A stretch of DNA of 64,000 bases from Physella acuta. Taxonomy: Eukaryota; Mollusca; Gastropoda; Physidae. This document shows positions 11,036-24,250 of this stretch, one piece after another. The DNA lies in contig NW_026732367.1 in assembly GCF_028476545.1 (NCBI RefSeq), positions 62,001 through 126,000 of the forward strand, in the 5' to 3' direction. The notes beneath the pieces were generated by a model. The model was not told where the DNA came from, ran no database searches, and was given only the letters and a program-made list of their open reading frames with translations. Both the position numbers and the translations under genes were made by a program. Each line of letters opens with the position of its first letter. Position 1 is the first letter of the stretch.

Positions 11036-12453
11036 CTGCTCACGAAAGTGCTGGTGACATTTGTACCTGATTTAGCTCTAAAAGTCCGTTAACTTATTAA
11101 TCATTTCCAACTCTCTTTTTAAGAACAATAAGTATTTCAATGAAAAGACTGTTTTAATTATTTAATTAAAGAATATAACATAAAAACAGGGGTATTAATT
11201 ATTAGCCTCTGCTGGACACGATAGTAAACCCAACTTTTGTTTTGAATAATTAATGTTTGGAAATAAAATTGCAGGTTATTTAAATACCTGAAGCTACTCT
11301 GTTTTCTTTTTCAAATTAGTATGTTAAAATCTTTGTTTGATGAACGTAAAATACGGTCATTGACACTTTTGTATTGTTCGGTATTATTTCCAAAAACATC
11401 AGACCTGCTATGGATTCGGACTGCAGGACAGATAGAGATAAATCAGGGCGTCGCTGGCTTTATTGGTACTGTAGCCCCCCCCCCCCTCCCCCCTTTACCC
11501 GGCTCGTACATGAACTTTAAAGTCATAAATAATACGGAGGGGGGGGGGGGGGAGTCAAGTTTATAATTAGCTCACTTGCTTTAAGTATCAACGAAACAAA
11601 AATGACATACAATCGTTATGTTTTTTTTTCCCTTGATATTGGTAACGCTCTTATCGCCCCCCCCCCCCGCCCCCTCCCCCCAATACACAGAGTGTGGTTT
11701 ATTAAAACACCCCAGGGCGCCGTTAAAACACGGTAATTTAATCGCGAATACCAGCAGTAGACCCGATCACAATATCGATTTCTGTAGATTTGTATTGAAT
11801 GTTTACAAGTCACGGTACGAGTGTGTGGACCGTGAATGGTTCAATGCGCCCGCAGGAAAGTGTTTTGTAGCCCGAGCATTCACTTTCCAGTTCATGTACT
11901 AGTAAATACGACCGGTCATGGACGGGTCGGTTTAAAAAGAATTTTTAAAAATTTAAAAATTATATTTTTAATAATTTTATAAAACTTCCGGAAAACTATT
12001 TATTTCATATTCTGGACACACAGAAGCTAGTTTTTCTAAAGAAAAAAAAAAACGTTTTCTATACTTCAACGTTCAGTTTGTTGTAGCCAACACATTGTGA
12101 ATACCATAGCTATGACTGAGACGTGTTCTACGGATGGGATCTAGTCACAGCAACTGAAGGTGTAAAGATTAAAGGTGGGTAAATGTTCAATTCTAATTGC
12201 TTTCTCGAGTTTGGACAGTACGTTTGGTAGAGGAAGTAGATTTCATCTGTTTACTGCTGCGCGGAATGTTTTTGCTCTGTTTTATTGGACAAATTTCAAA
12301 ATCGATTTGTGTAGTTAAGGCAATTGTCATGGTAATAGAATATCCAGTCCAGTCTTGACAACAAGGATTTTATCCTACACGATGTTTGTTATTTATCTAA
12401 ACTTAAACTTAGTCACTAATTGTGAACAAATATAAAACCCAATTGTACTTCAG

Positions 12454-12455
<2 letters not shown>
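11036..12455. other. gene-free stretch
   Basis: AT-rich with poly(C)/poly(G) runs at 11470, 11540 and 11657. Two frames of 81 and 94 codons are present but carry no recognisable domain. Confidence 0.45.

Positions 12456-12521
<66 letters not shown>
12456..12521. repeat. (AT)n microsatellite
   Basis: AT dinucleotide tract of about 65 bp. Confidence 0.98.
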
Positions 12522-12524
<3 letters not shown>

Positions 12525-13056
12525 GTAGTTCCGAGTACAATCTAATTTCTTATTTTGCAAAAAAAATTAATAAATTAGTACTGTTTAGAACATACACAAA
12601 AAAAAATCAGATTTCTTTGGGTTCATCCCCACACCCACCCCCCCCCCCCTCCCCGCACAAGAGCCAAAATGACTTAGATATTTTGATACTCTATCAATAA
12701 GATCAGCTCCTCTATTTGTATTCGATAGTATCAATCACTATGATTTATTGCCATTGATCCAGCTTAACTCTGTGTTAGATAAGAGCTTCAGTGAATGTAT
12801 TGTTTCACTATCCAGTTGTTATTAACAATACTCCGTATGTAAAATATGGTATAAATTTTTTAGTACTACCATTCTATGATTATAATGACCAATATAGCAA
12901 CAGCATAAATGTAACAAAAGAAAAACAACAACAACAACAAAAACAAAAACATAACAACAGAACAATGAATATTTAATGTTAAAATTTATCGATAAAAAGA
13001 TGTGTTTTTCATAAAAAATACACACGATACGCTATTAATAAAAAAAATGATATAAG
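12522..13056. other. upstream region of the first CARD gene
   Basis: AT-rich; one CAACAACAACAAC tract near 12927. No TATA box or other promoter element stands out, so the transcription start of the downstream gene is not located. Confidence 0.4.
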
Positions 13057-13215
13057 CAATTTCAAATGGGCTTACAGTTAAAAATGCGCTTACACTTTAA
13101 ACAAGTGCTCACAGTTTAAACATGTGTTTGCAGTTTAGACAAGTGTTTATAATTAAAAGCATGAGCTCACTGTAAAATATATGCTCACAGTTAAAACATG
13201 TGCTTACAGTTCAAA
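13057..13215. repeat. degenerate repeat around CTTACAGTTTAAACATGTG
   Basis: Seven degenerate units of about 21 bp, each with a (C/G)TTACAGTT or CTCACAGTT core. It ends about 80 bp before the first start codon of the CARD gene. The last TTACAG could serve as a splice acceptor for a 5' UTR exon; that is speculative. Confidence 0.7.
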
Positions 13216-13291
13216 CTTTCGTGCATGATGTTCCTACATGTCTGTCAAGAAATAACCACCAACAGAAGACACCACAGACAGACTTGAATCC

Positions 13292-13752
13292 ATGGATAGC
13301 CCAGAGTCTCAGCCGGACTCGCCAGTCACAGGTCAGACAGACAACGACGATAGATCCGACACGGAACACGATAGACCAACACACAGATCCGACTCGGAAC
13401 GCGATAGACCAACACACAGATCTGACACGGAACACGACAGACAAACACACAGATCTGATAAAGGTGAAGACGATAGATTCGATGCTGGGGACGATAGATA
13501 CAGATCAGGTGGAGATGATCAGGAGAGATCTAATGCTCGTGGACCATCGGAACTCGGATCAGAGAAAACGAAACCGGAAACAAACTCGGCCAAAATTCGC
13601 CAAATTCTGAAACGGACCGACAGTTTTGATGACGCCATCACGTATCCGGCGTCCAAGAGGCAGACGGAGTCTCCGGTCATCGTCACGACAAAACCGGAAA
13701 TGGTCACCCCTGATGAGCTGTTTGGCCCCGCCTCCCCACATTGGAGTGACAG
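13292..13752 (+). CDS. gene 1 exon 1 (start; phase-2 end)
   Basis: Encodes residues 1-153, acidic and Arg-rich, with about three repeats of an 11-residue unit ([11 protein letters not shown]). The ATG is preceded in frame by TAA at 13253. Donor CAG|GTGGGT. Confidence 0.85.
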
Positions 13753-16700
13753 GTGGGTTCATGTCTGTCTGTCATGACTGACCCTCCCTCGGTTATATCT
13801 GTACATTTATTCTACAGAGGAACATCCACACTGTTTTCATTCGTGTATTTCATTTAATGTTCGTCTTGTCGAATTTTGTGGGTTTTTTCATGGTTGGATA
13901 TTTTACAATGGTCTTTTTTTATATTAGTGACAACGAGTATCGTTATCAATAGGTAAAAAATATCGAAGCATTAAGCATGGATACGACAAAAAAAAATTAC
14001 AAAAAAAAATAACATAAAACCACATCATTAACACAGTACTAACTCGCTCTCTAACCCCATTTGTATGTAATTTAAGTTCTCGAAAAGCCCATCGAGCTCA
14101 GTTTAACATCATCGTAACCCTAGTTTTAACCGTTACTGTACTCATATTTAACGTAACTGTGCTTTAAACTCCCCATGAACCTACTGACCTAATAAGACAC
14201 TTTATCTTACTTCTGGTCGAGTTATAAAGCACACGATTACTGCCCCAATGTCACGAGTTCGACAGGTATTAGCATGGGGGCGTACTTGAGTCAACCCAGC
14301 CATAATTGGTACCTGAGTCGGGGGGGAGGGGATAAATGCTGCTGGGCACAGTTCTGACCATACTAACCCATTAGATGCCGAGGTCATAGAAACAGATCTC
14401 TACCTCCTCTGCCCAATGGACTGTCTCTTCTGAAAGCGTATTTTAAAAAAAGAATCTAGTGTAAAACCTAGTGTAACCCAACCTTCCTAGGAAACCTCTA
14501 AACAACCTACCTAATTAATGTAACCCAACCTTCCTAGGAAACCTCTAAACAACCTACCTAATTAATGTAGCCCAACCTTCCTAGGAAACCTCTAAACAAC
14601 CTACCTAATTAATGTAACCCAACCTTCCTAAGAAACCTCTAAACAACCTACCTAATTAATGTAACCCAACCTTCCTAGGAAACCTCTAAACAACCTACCT
14701 AATTAATGTAACCCAACCTTCCAAGGAAACCTCTAAACAACCTACCTAATTAATGTAACCCAACCTTCCCAAGAAACCTCTAAACAACCTACCTAATTAA
14801 TGTAACCCAACCTTCCTAAGAAACCTCTAAACAACCTACCTAATTAATGTAACCCAACCTTCCTAGGAAACCTCTAAACAACCTACCTAATTAATGTAAC
14901 CCAACCTTCCTAGGAAACCTCTAAACAACCTACCTAATTAATGTAACCCAACCTTCCTAAGAAACCTCTAAACAACCTACCTAATTAATGTAACCCAACC
15001 TTCATATGAAACCTCTAAACAACCTACCTAATTAATGTAACCCAACCTTCCTAGGAAACCTCTAAACAACCTACCTAATTAATAAACCTGCCATTATGTT
15101 ACAGCAAGATGGCAGACAGACGCCGGAGTGGCGAACAGGGCCGGCGACCCAAGACAAGGGCCCAAAACTCTCGCCTACACGCTAGTCGTAGGAGCTCCAA
15201 CGATGTGGAGACAAACACGTTTCCAGATGCGTCTGACGGTTATTCTAGTCCGGAGAGAAAAAGTAAATATAATGTTTTTGCAGCAATATAGACTTGTTGT
15301 TAATGAAAGCTTTCTATCAGCCTTCATTTACAACTAGTCTATATTGCTGTAAAAAACATTATTTATTCAACTAAATACAAAATAATTAAGTAAATTTGAA
15401 ATAATTTCTAAAACAAATGTATTTTATTAATTGTAGTAAAAGTGGAGTAGATTGAAAAAATATAAGAAAAACCCAATAATTAATATTTTAAAAATGCCAT
15501 TTTCTCTCTTGAAGTATTCAACACATTTTGTTTCCATTTTGTTGTCTAGCATACGATGAGGGGACTTCTAAAAACCACGAACCAAAAACACCTCGGAGAA
15601 AGTCGTCTGTAAACCACGGGGAATCCCCACTGAGGTCAGTGTCCAGATTCGAGTCCATTTCTAGACACGAGGCGGGCTACGACTCGTCTAGAACCAGCGA
15701 CTCCAACAGCCGAGATGACGATAAACCAATCCCAACCAGCAGGCGCCACAGCAGAACTGGAGACACGCCCGCAACAAATCGATTGTACGGTTCGAACACC
15801 GCCAGGATTGAGAGAGATAACCACCGACTGTACGACGCAAGGACAGATAAGCGATACGTACCTCGATACAGTCCCTTGTCGAACAGATCATCCTACAATC
15901 ACGGCGACATTGTGGACGAGAACTTGATGATATCAAACCCCAAACTTGACATCACGCTGCTGAAGCTCTTCGCCCAATCCAATTCCCGGAGCTCTAGTAA
16001 CAATACATTTCTTCCTAGCGTGGCGGACGGCCAAGAGGACTTTATTAGCATGGAGCCTGTGATGTGGAGGGTGCACCCCATGGACGCCGTGCACCGGGAG
16101 ACGCTGGACCGCGAGATGGCGTACATCACCGACAACATCAACCCACGTGACGTGGTGGGGGAGTTGTACAGACAGCACGTGCTGACACACACGGACTACA
16201 ACCAGTTATCGAGGTAAGTCATGAGTGTTACATTTAATTGTCTGTTGGTAAGTCTTTAGTGTATCACTCACATTACATTATCTGTAGGCAAGTCTTGAAG
16301 GTATTACATTACATTGTCTGTAGGCAAGTCTTGGGTGTATCACTCACATTTTTCATTGTAAGGAAATCTTAAGTTAATCACTCACATTACATTGTCTGTA
16401 GGCAAGTTTTTGATGCACCTCTCACATTTCATTGTCTGTAAGCAAGTCGTGGGCGTATAACTCACGTTTCATTGCCTGTAGGCACGTTTTTGGTGCACTA
16501 CTCATATTTCCTGTCTGTTATTATATTTTAAATTTATTTACAACCAATTATAATTATCCAGATCCGTCCTGGTCGCATCTTTCATATTTTTTACATTTGA
16601 ATTACTATCAATCAAGTCCCATTTATCCTTCTTGGAGTATGAAAGCCAAACTACATTTCTCCAATCTACAGCCCATGCCCTATGCCAATCTCTCTATCTG

Positions 16701-17648
16701 GTTCCATGTTTAGCCCAACATGATGGTATCTAACACAGTTTATATTCCGCCTGCCATAATGATTCCATTTGAGTGTCTGCTTGTTTCCGCAAGCAATTTA
16801 CGCGCATGTAGCATATCCATTCCTTCCTGATCTCTCCTTCAGTTGTGAGTGAGAATGTCTTTGGCTTGAGGCTTGTTAGCCGAAGAGTCTGTTTCATAAA
16901 GTGTGGATGTTCTTCTGTCCCATGTTATTGACTGTTTTTTTAAAAATTCGTTTACAACAATTGTAATGTTAAGGAATCAAGTTTAAATTTGTACAATTAT
17001 GTTATACATTTATTTGCGGCACTAGAAGATGCCTTTAAGATGGTTTGGGTTGTGATAATTGAAATACAATAAGTAATGACAAAGTTGCATTTTAAGAAAA
17101 AAGTGCTTTACTTGATTTAATTGGGGGGGGGGGGGAGCTTCTAAATCCTCTACCTCTAGTAAGGTGAGCTGCTGTTGTATTCTCCATTAGTTAGATAAGA
17201 ATTCCTGTTGTTACTTTTCGAGGGCCTCTAGCCAAATCAGCCCTATTAAGTAGACGGGATTAACTTGGACGAAATTACAATACCGACATGTTTATGGTCA
17301 AAACATTATGACGTACTTTCAACAAAGTTGTTACATACACGAATTTTTATCTGTATAGAATAAGGACGGCTAATAAATCTATGCCTTACAACCTTAGACA
17401 AAGCGTATCTTTCATGACAGTGTATGTAGCTATCTAATCCACCAGACATAAATTTAAATATGAGGCAAGGCGTATTCTCAGTGGTAAAGTGTCTTCATAT
17501 CTTTACTGCGTGTGAAACTACAATAAAAAACAAGTTCTTGTTTAGGAGACCCATCTGTCGATAACAAATAGTTTTTTTCTAGTATAAGTTGCTTTATTCA
17601 CGGCTTTACTTATTAACCAATAACCAGGGAATGGATGTACATATATAG

Positions 17649-17719
<71 letters not shown>

Positions 17720-20700
17720 GAAAGAAGTTAATAACAAAATACCTTCTTATCTGTTGGCCAGGATCGAGAACCAGGGAGACAGAGCCGTGAGTCGCCTGAT
17801 GGTGAAGACTCTACAACGACGCGGTGCCGGTGCCTACCCGGCATTCCTGGAGGTCCTTCAGGCTCGTGGTTACCCGGATGTCCGTGAGCGTCTCTTGGAG
17901 TCGGAGCAGTCCCTGAAGGTGGGGATAAGGGCGGACAAACACGGGGTGAGTGCTCTAAAGGGTGACATGATATTGTTTCGGTAAAGTGCGGAGATTCGTG
18001 TTCGTTTTTATCGAGAAGATGTTACGTCACTACGTAGTTAATTACGTAAATAGAGCAGGGAGTGTAACAAAACGTGAAACATTTAAGTGAGACATTACAC
18101 CACTAAAATAGTAATAAAAATGTATTAAAATTTGTTTTAAGACAGTCTAATTTAACATGTTCTGAAGTTAAAATGGATAAAAGATTTTTTTTAAAATGTT
18201 TTTTATATTGCAAACATTGTCTTTAGCACACATTATTAAAAAAAATCGATACTTTTTATTAGAAGTAGCGTCATTTAAAGATTATATTTGACTACCATGT
18301 TTAAATTACTTTATCTCCACTCCTTCATCTTAACCCCCCCCCCCCCCCCCCCCCCCAAAAAAATCACGAAAAAAATGAGATATATTGCTATAGATTTCTT
18401 TTTAAAGTTACACATTTTGCCCCTCGTAGCTCAAGAATTATTTAATGACACCACCAAGAACAAGGGACAGAAGCACGGAGAGGACAAACGATTACACAGG
18501 ACTTCCCATGTACCCCACCCTCTCATCAAACCCCACCGTACCAGCCACCCCCCTGATGATGACCGCGGGGCAGATAACTCCACTGTTCCACAACCCCTAC
18601 CCCTACCAGATGCCCATGACGTTTCAAATGGCCTCCCCTACCTACCCCATGATGGCGAATCAGGGGACAAACTTTGGTGGTGGGAGGACCCCCACGCCTT
18701 TAGACCAGATTCAGTTTAACCAAATCGAGAGAAATCTGGATTATATGAGGGACGAGTTAAGGGCCCTTCATGAAGAAATGAGGGACATCAAATCTAACAT
18801 TAAAAAAGGTGAGTGTTAATCCTGAATATAAAATTCCACAATAAAAGTAATTATAGAACTAAAGTATATTCTTATTCAACGTAAAAAAAAATATTCATAA
18901 TTACTACTTTTAAAAAAATTAAATATGAGCAGAATAACATTAAAAAAACACAGCAATTATATCGTTTTGTAAATGGGGTTGGGTTGAGGTGTGTAAGGTG
19001 TAAGTAAGGTGTATACTTTAGTATAAGTCAAAATCAAGACAGCCCCTGTTAGCATGTATGTTTGACATTGAAATAAAGAGACGGTGCAAGATTGTGAGAT
19101 ATTTACCTCACCAAAAATTTCAATTTGAATTTCAAAATGGTATCTCAAGATAAAAACAGGCATCGATAATTTCAGTGTGGACATAATTTTTAAAAATTAT
19201 TTACTTAATCTCTGCATAATTGCTATTTTATTAATCGATCCAAAAATGTATACTTTAGGCAAACAAAGTCCCGCAACTCTTCCTTCTCATAACTCTGTGA
19301 GTGATGTCAAGAACCGACGAAAATACAGCGAGCCTGAGTTAGTTACCTCCCCTAAAGACCACAACACCGAACCGTACTATCGGGGACACCCCACAGAACA
19401 AGACCAGCCAACCAATCGCAAGTCACCGGATGTAAGGTTCAGCCAATCAGATCACAGATACCCTACTCACCCGATGAGCTCACACACCGGAAACACGAGT
19501 CCAGACACGCAGAAGGAGTACAAGGTCATCGAGGCGCAGGTGCTGGACAGACACCTGAAGGACCTTCACAACGAGGTCAAGGCTCTACATGATGACGTCA
19601 CTGCGCTCTCAACAGCCAGGTCACTTAAGGCAGCTAACGGTGAGTACACAAACACTCACGCTTTAGAAATACCTTACTTGCTTTTTTCAACGCACACTTT
19701 TTTCACTGCTTTATTTTCTAGCTTGAAATTCTTGCATTTGGGTTGTGTGCACTTTTCCCCTTTCTATGTGAGCCAACAAACCAGAGGCGTAGCGAGGGGG
19801 GGGGGGGGGGGCGGGGGGTATATATGTCCTCGGGCGCCGACCCTAGGGGACGCCAGAATGGGTTGAAAAAAATTAAAAGCTCATTTTAGCTGCAGTTTTG
19901 CATTATAAATGTAAAAAATATATGGGGGTTGGGGCGCCAAATTAAAAGTTTGTCCCCGGGCGCCGGGAAGAGTCGCTACGCCTCTGCAGCAAACCTCTGT
20001 CTAATACACCTTCAACTCCAAACAGCTAAACTTTTGGTCTCTATTTGTGTGCCTGCCTATCTCTTTTATTAGATGTGAACGCTTGCAGTGATTTGAATTT
20101 TCAGAAAACAAAGAAGTATTTTTAAAAACTAAAAGCCACAAAAAACGTTTCAACTACATCGTCGTCAAAAAATCTGAAAAACTAAAACAGAAACGTTTCC
20201 ATGTCAGTAGTTGAAGCTCGAGATATCTAAATTAGCTTTTTGTTTTTAATTTCCATAACACAATGTAATATATAATGTCTTGTTATTAATCATGGTTCTT
20301 TAGCTCTCATCAAATAAACAACATCTGTTTAAAATGTTTCCCGCGACTTAGCAAACTGTTTTTTATTGGCCCTAACAATAGAGATCTTCAAGTAGTTTCT
20401 GAGATTACTAGTTAGATTTAGCAAACGAATGAAAAATTCATCGTTTGCGTCGATTTCAGATAAAAGAAGAGCCAGCCAAGGGCGACAACTGGCAGGTTAT
20501 ACCAGTTCAAGGGGCAGTCCTCAGCTGTACGTCAATGAAGAACCCCTGGTCAATGTTCAGCGAGACAACAGGTCACCAGTGGGGTACCACGTCACCCACG
20601 ACAGCAGTGACCCGTTACCAATTCCAAGGTCTTCCGTGTCGCCCGCTGGAGACAGTGGGATCCGAACCCCGGACCGCAGGACGCCGCTGCTCGATGGAGG

Positions 20701-23700
20701 CAGCAACTCTCTCCCCCGTAGAACTCACCGCAGCCACGACCCCTTGCCTAAAGACACGGATCACCTGCGTTACACACCTGAAGACTCACCCGAGTCTACC
20801 AGCATTGCAGATTCTAGTCGTTCACTTCACGATAATGGAAGAAATGATAGCCGAAAATTTCCGGAAAGAGAAAACGAAAGTAGTTCACTAAATTCTGGGA
20901 AGTTAGGAAGTGACAAAGTTAAAACTCCGACATTTAACAAAGAGGAAAATTTGTCAACACACACTAAAAGACCTAACAAAAGTGAAGACAATAAGCCAAG
21001 TTCCAAACCAGACAGAAGAAACCAAACATCCACACCTGAACTGAAGTTTACACCGCCGCCTTTACAAGAAACAAACAAGGGACAACACGAAAACAATTCA
21101 CCGCGAAACAATCCATTGGAAACTATAAAACAAAAGGTCAAGGATGAAACATTAGGGCATTACGGCCTCGATACGCCTGCACAAAAACACGAAATTTCTA
21201 AAGATCGGAATCAAACGTCTAAAGACGAACATCATAAGGTGCCTACACAAGAACACGACATTTCTAAAGATCGGAATCAAATGTCTAAAGAGGAACATCA
21301 AAAGTTGCCTATACAAAAACATGAAGTTTCTAAAGATCGGAATCAAACGTCTAAAGAGGAACATCATAATGTGTCTACACAAAAACAACAAAAGTTCAAA
21401 ACCAACTTCAGAGGCCAAGTCGGAGGTCCGTCTTCAGACTTTCAGATCTACCATCCCAGAAACTTTGACCCTTTGATCAATGAATTGCACGCCAAACTTA
21501 AAGCACTACAGGGGGAGGTGGCCGCACTCAAAGCTGAAAAATATGGTTGGTATCTTCACGTGATTACGTCCCTTTTCTCTCATTAGTTTCAGCTTTTGTT
21601 TCGGCACTTTTGTGTGTTTATTTGACATGCGCAATGGAAAGCATGCGCCATACTAGTTTTTTTTTTCGTTTTGTTTTTTCAATAATTGTTTAGTTGAGAA
21701 CAGTGTGTTAATTTAACCAATTAACTTAGGTTGTGATTTCACATTTATTTGTCTAGGATTAAAATGAATCACCTTTTAGGACTAAATTTTATATTTTAAA
21801 AAGTATTCTATATTCAAATATCTTTTCGCTACGATTATTATTTTCTGATATGCAACACTTCGATTCCCGAACAATGTTATTCTAAACCTGGTCCATGCCC
21901 TACATACCCCATGTAAGCAACACTCATCCGACTCAAGTTTTCATAGAAATCATTTAGGAATTTTACAACTGACGATGGACTACTAATGGATGCTTGATCA
22001 AACGTTACCAACCCATTTATATCACTGCATTTCTTTTCAATATAAGCCGCTCTGTTAAAGTCAACCTCCTCATTACCCCAATTCAGCAACAATCCAGTCG
22101 TAAGTTTATTGGTCGCTAGGGACGCCGTACTGTAAAACCCTTTTGTGTGCCTAGCCTACAGTCAACTAAAACATAAAACTCGAGTTGAGTTTGGATCAAA
22201 TAACTTTTGTATTGGGGGTTTCAAACTACAAACAGTTTAACTTTCCGCTAACACGTTTTATTGGTGAACCCATTACCTACCAATGTACAATACAACTTAA
22301 AGAACCACCAAGTTTGCTATGTCTAACAATTGCCTTCATATGGCTGAAAATTTAAAAGCATTAAGTTACATTTGAAAAACTAAATACGTGTACTGGTACT
22401 TATATTTAACTATATCTTGACTTAAAATGCCCAAATTAGTATTTTAGACAATCTTTTTAAAAAAAATAGTTTCCAAAAAAATAATAACTTTTCCAGATCA
22501 TTTGAAATGTGTGCTCTATGTTATCCCAGAACGCGTGGGTCTTAAGTATCTTAAACACCGGGTGTTTTAATAGCACGTTTTAGTTGCTAGCCGATTACAT
22601 ATGATCTTAGTGAAGTGATACATCATTGAAAGGTCAAGCTTAGAGACCGCTCGAATCGTTGGGCAACACAGAAGCAGCATGCACTCTCATATCATATGGT
22701 CATCCTTTTAAAACTTGAGAGTTACAGCTACAGAATATCACTCTAGGCATCATGTGCAGTTTTCCCACTCGCCCACTTTATATCTTTGGAACAACTTATG
22801 CTCGTATTGAAACAATGAACGCTCGTATTGAAAAAAACGAATGCTCGATTTGAAACAACGAATGTTCGTATTGAAACAATGAACGCTCGTATTGAAAAAA
22901 ACGAATGCTCGATTTGAAACAACGAACGCTCGTATTGAAATAACGAACGCTCGTATTGAAACAATGAACTCTCGTATCGAAACAACGAACGCTCGTATTG
23001 AAACAACGAATGCTCGTATTGAAACAACGAACGCTCGTATTGAAACAACGAACGCTCGTATTGAAACAACGAACGCTCGTATTGAAACAACGAACGCTCG
23101 TATTGGAACAACGAATGCCCGTACTGGAACAACAAACGCTCGTGTCTTGTCAACATCGATTCACAACTTGCTTGAGAGATTTTGCTTTTAGTATTGCAAG
23201 GCTAAAACACAACAACTAGTACTCTTCAATAATACCCACACAAACGTCCCATATTAACGCAGGGACACTCTATTTCAAGTACACTGGCACATTAACACAA
23301 ACAAATTTAGTCATTTTTTTCAAATAATTTCTTTTTTTTTTAAATTTGTTAAATTGCTTTATATTATAGAAACTTTTATATCAAAAACACTAATTTTAAA
23401 ATGATTTCTTCAAATCTCTTCAAGCTCTATCATGCAACTCTTTAAAAATAAATTATGGTATAGCAATCATTGGCACACAAAAACCAAGAAATAATTTATA
23501 CCAAATTATGTTCCGGTTCAACAGAAACAGTAATTACTTAAAACAATAATGTGTGGCGTTTCATTGCATACAGCTCCAAGCATACATATTTAGCGAATTC
23601 TTATTTTTGCTTGCCCACAGACCCGGGGGTGACCTACATCAATCAACCAGACAGCCAGAAGGAGGCTCAGGCCCGGAAGCTGGAGAAGCAGCTGGATGAC

Positions 23701-24165
23701 CTACATGCGCAGCTGAGAGCGCTGAGAGATGACGTCACAGATTTGAAGTCAGGTCAGTTTGATCGTGGACTAACAGAGTTTCTTTCAGGCATCTCTCCGG
23801 GCTCTTTCTTTTAATCTCTCATTTTCTTTATAAAACTAATTACAACGTAATCTAAAAACAAACAGCTCGCCATTTTTAATTTTTAAAAAATTAAACCTTT
23901 TACTTTGTGTTTCAGAAAACAACAAACGCCCCAACGCTGTAGGAGCCATAACTGAAACCCCGGGAAGTAAAGCAAAAGGTACCCCCCAGTACCTGTCCCC
24001 ACAGCAGTACTCGTCCCCCGTCCCCCCTACCCGTCCCATCACACGGGGAGCTAACTCAGACAAGGAGAACCAACCCAATAGCAAGCCAGCGGAACAGTCA
24101 ACACACAAACCAGAAGGTATGTAGAAAATTCTAGTTTAGGCTAGAACACTTTTTCCTTTAGCAAA

Positions 24166-24250
<85 letters not shown>

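Larger units (their letters stand above)
13753..15104 (+). other. gene 1 intron 1
   Basis: Holds a SINE (14200-14420) and a 47-bp minisatellite that runs almost to the acceptor. No other gene is visible. Confidence 0.75.
21546..23620 (+). other. gene 1 intron 7
   Basis: Contains an unidentified minus-strand open frame (21877-22155) and a 21-bp minisatellite (22795-23150). Confidence 0.6.

Noticed and set aside
13200-13610. Alternative frame over gene 1 exon 1
   Set aside because: The other frame joins to exon 2 with correct phase and a consensus donor; this one does not.
19177-19866. Gene 1 exon 6 read as a separate 229-residue protein
   Set aside because: A good acceptor at 19258 and donor at 19640 with matching phases place it as an internal exon; the extra ends are intron sequence and a MITE.
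22743-23219. Repetitive frames with TNARIET or FQYERSL units
   Set aside because: 21-bp intronic minisatellite, open on both strands by composition.
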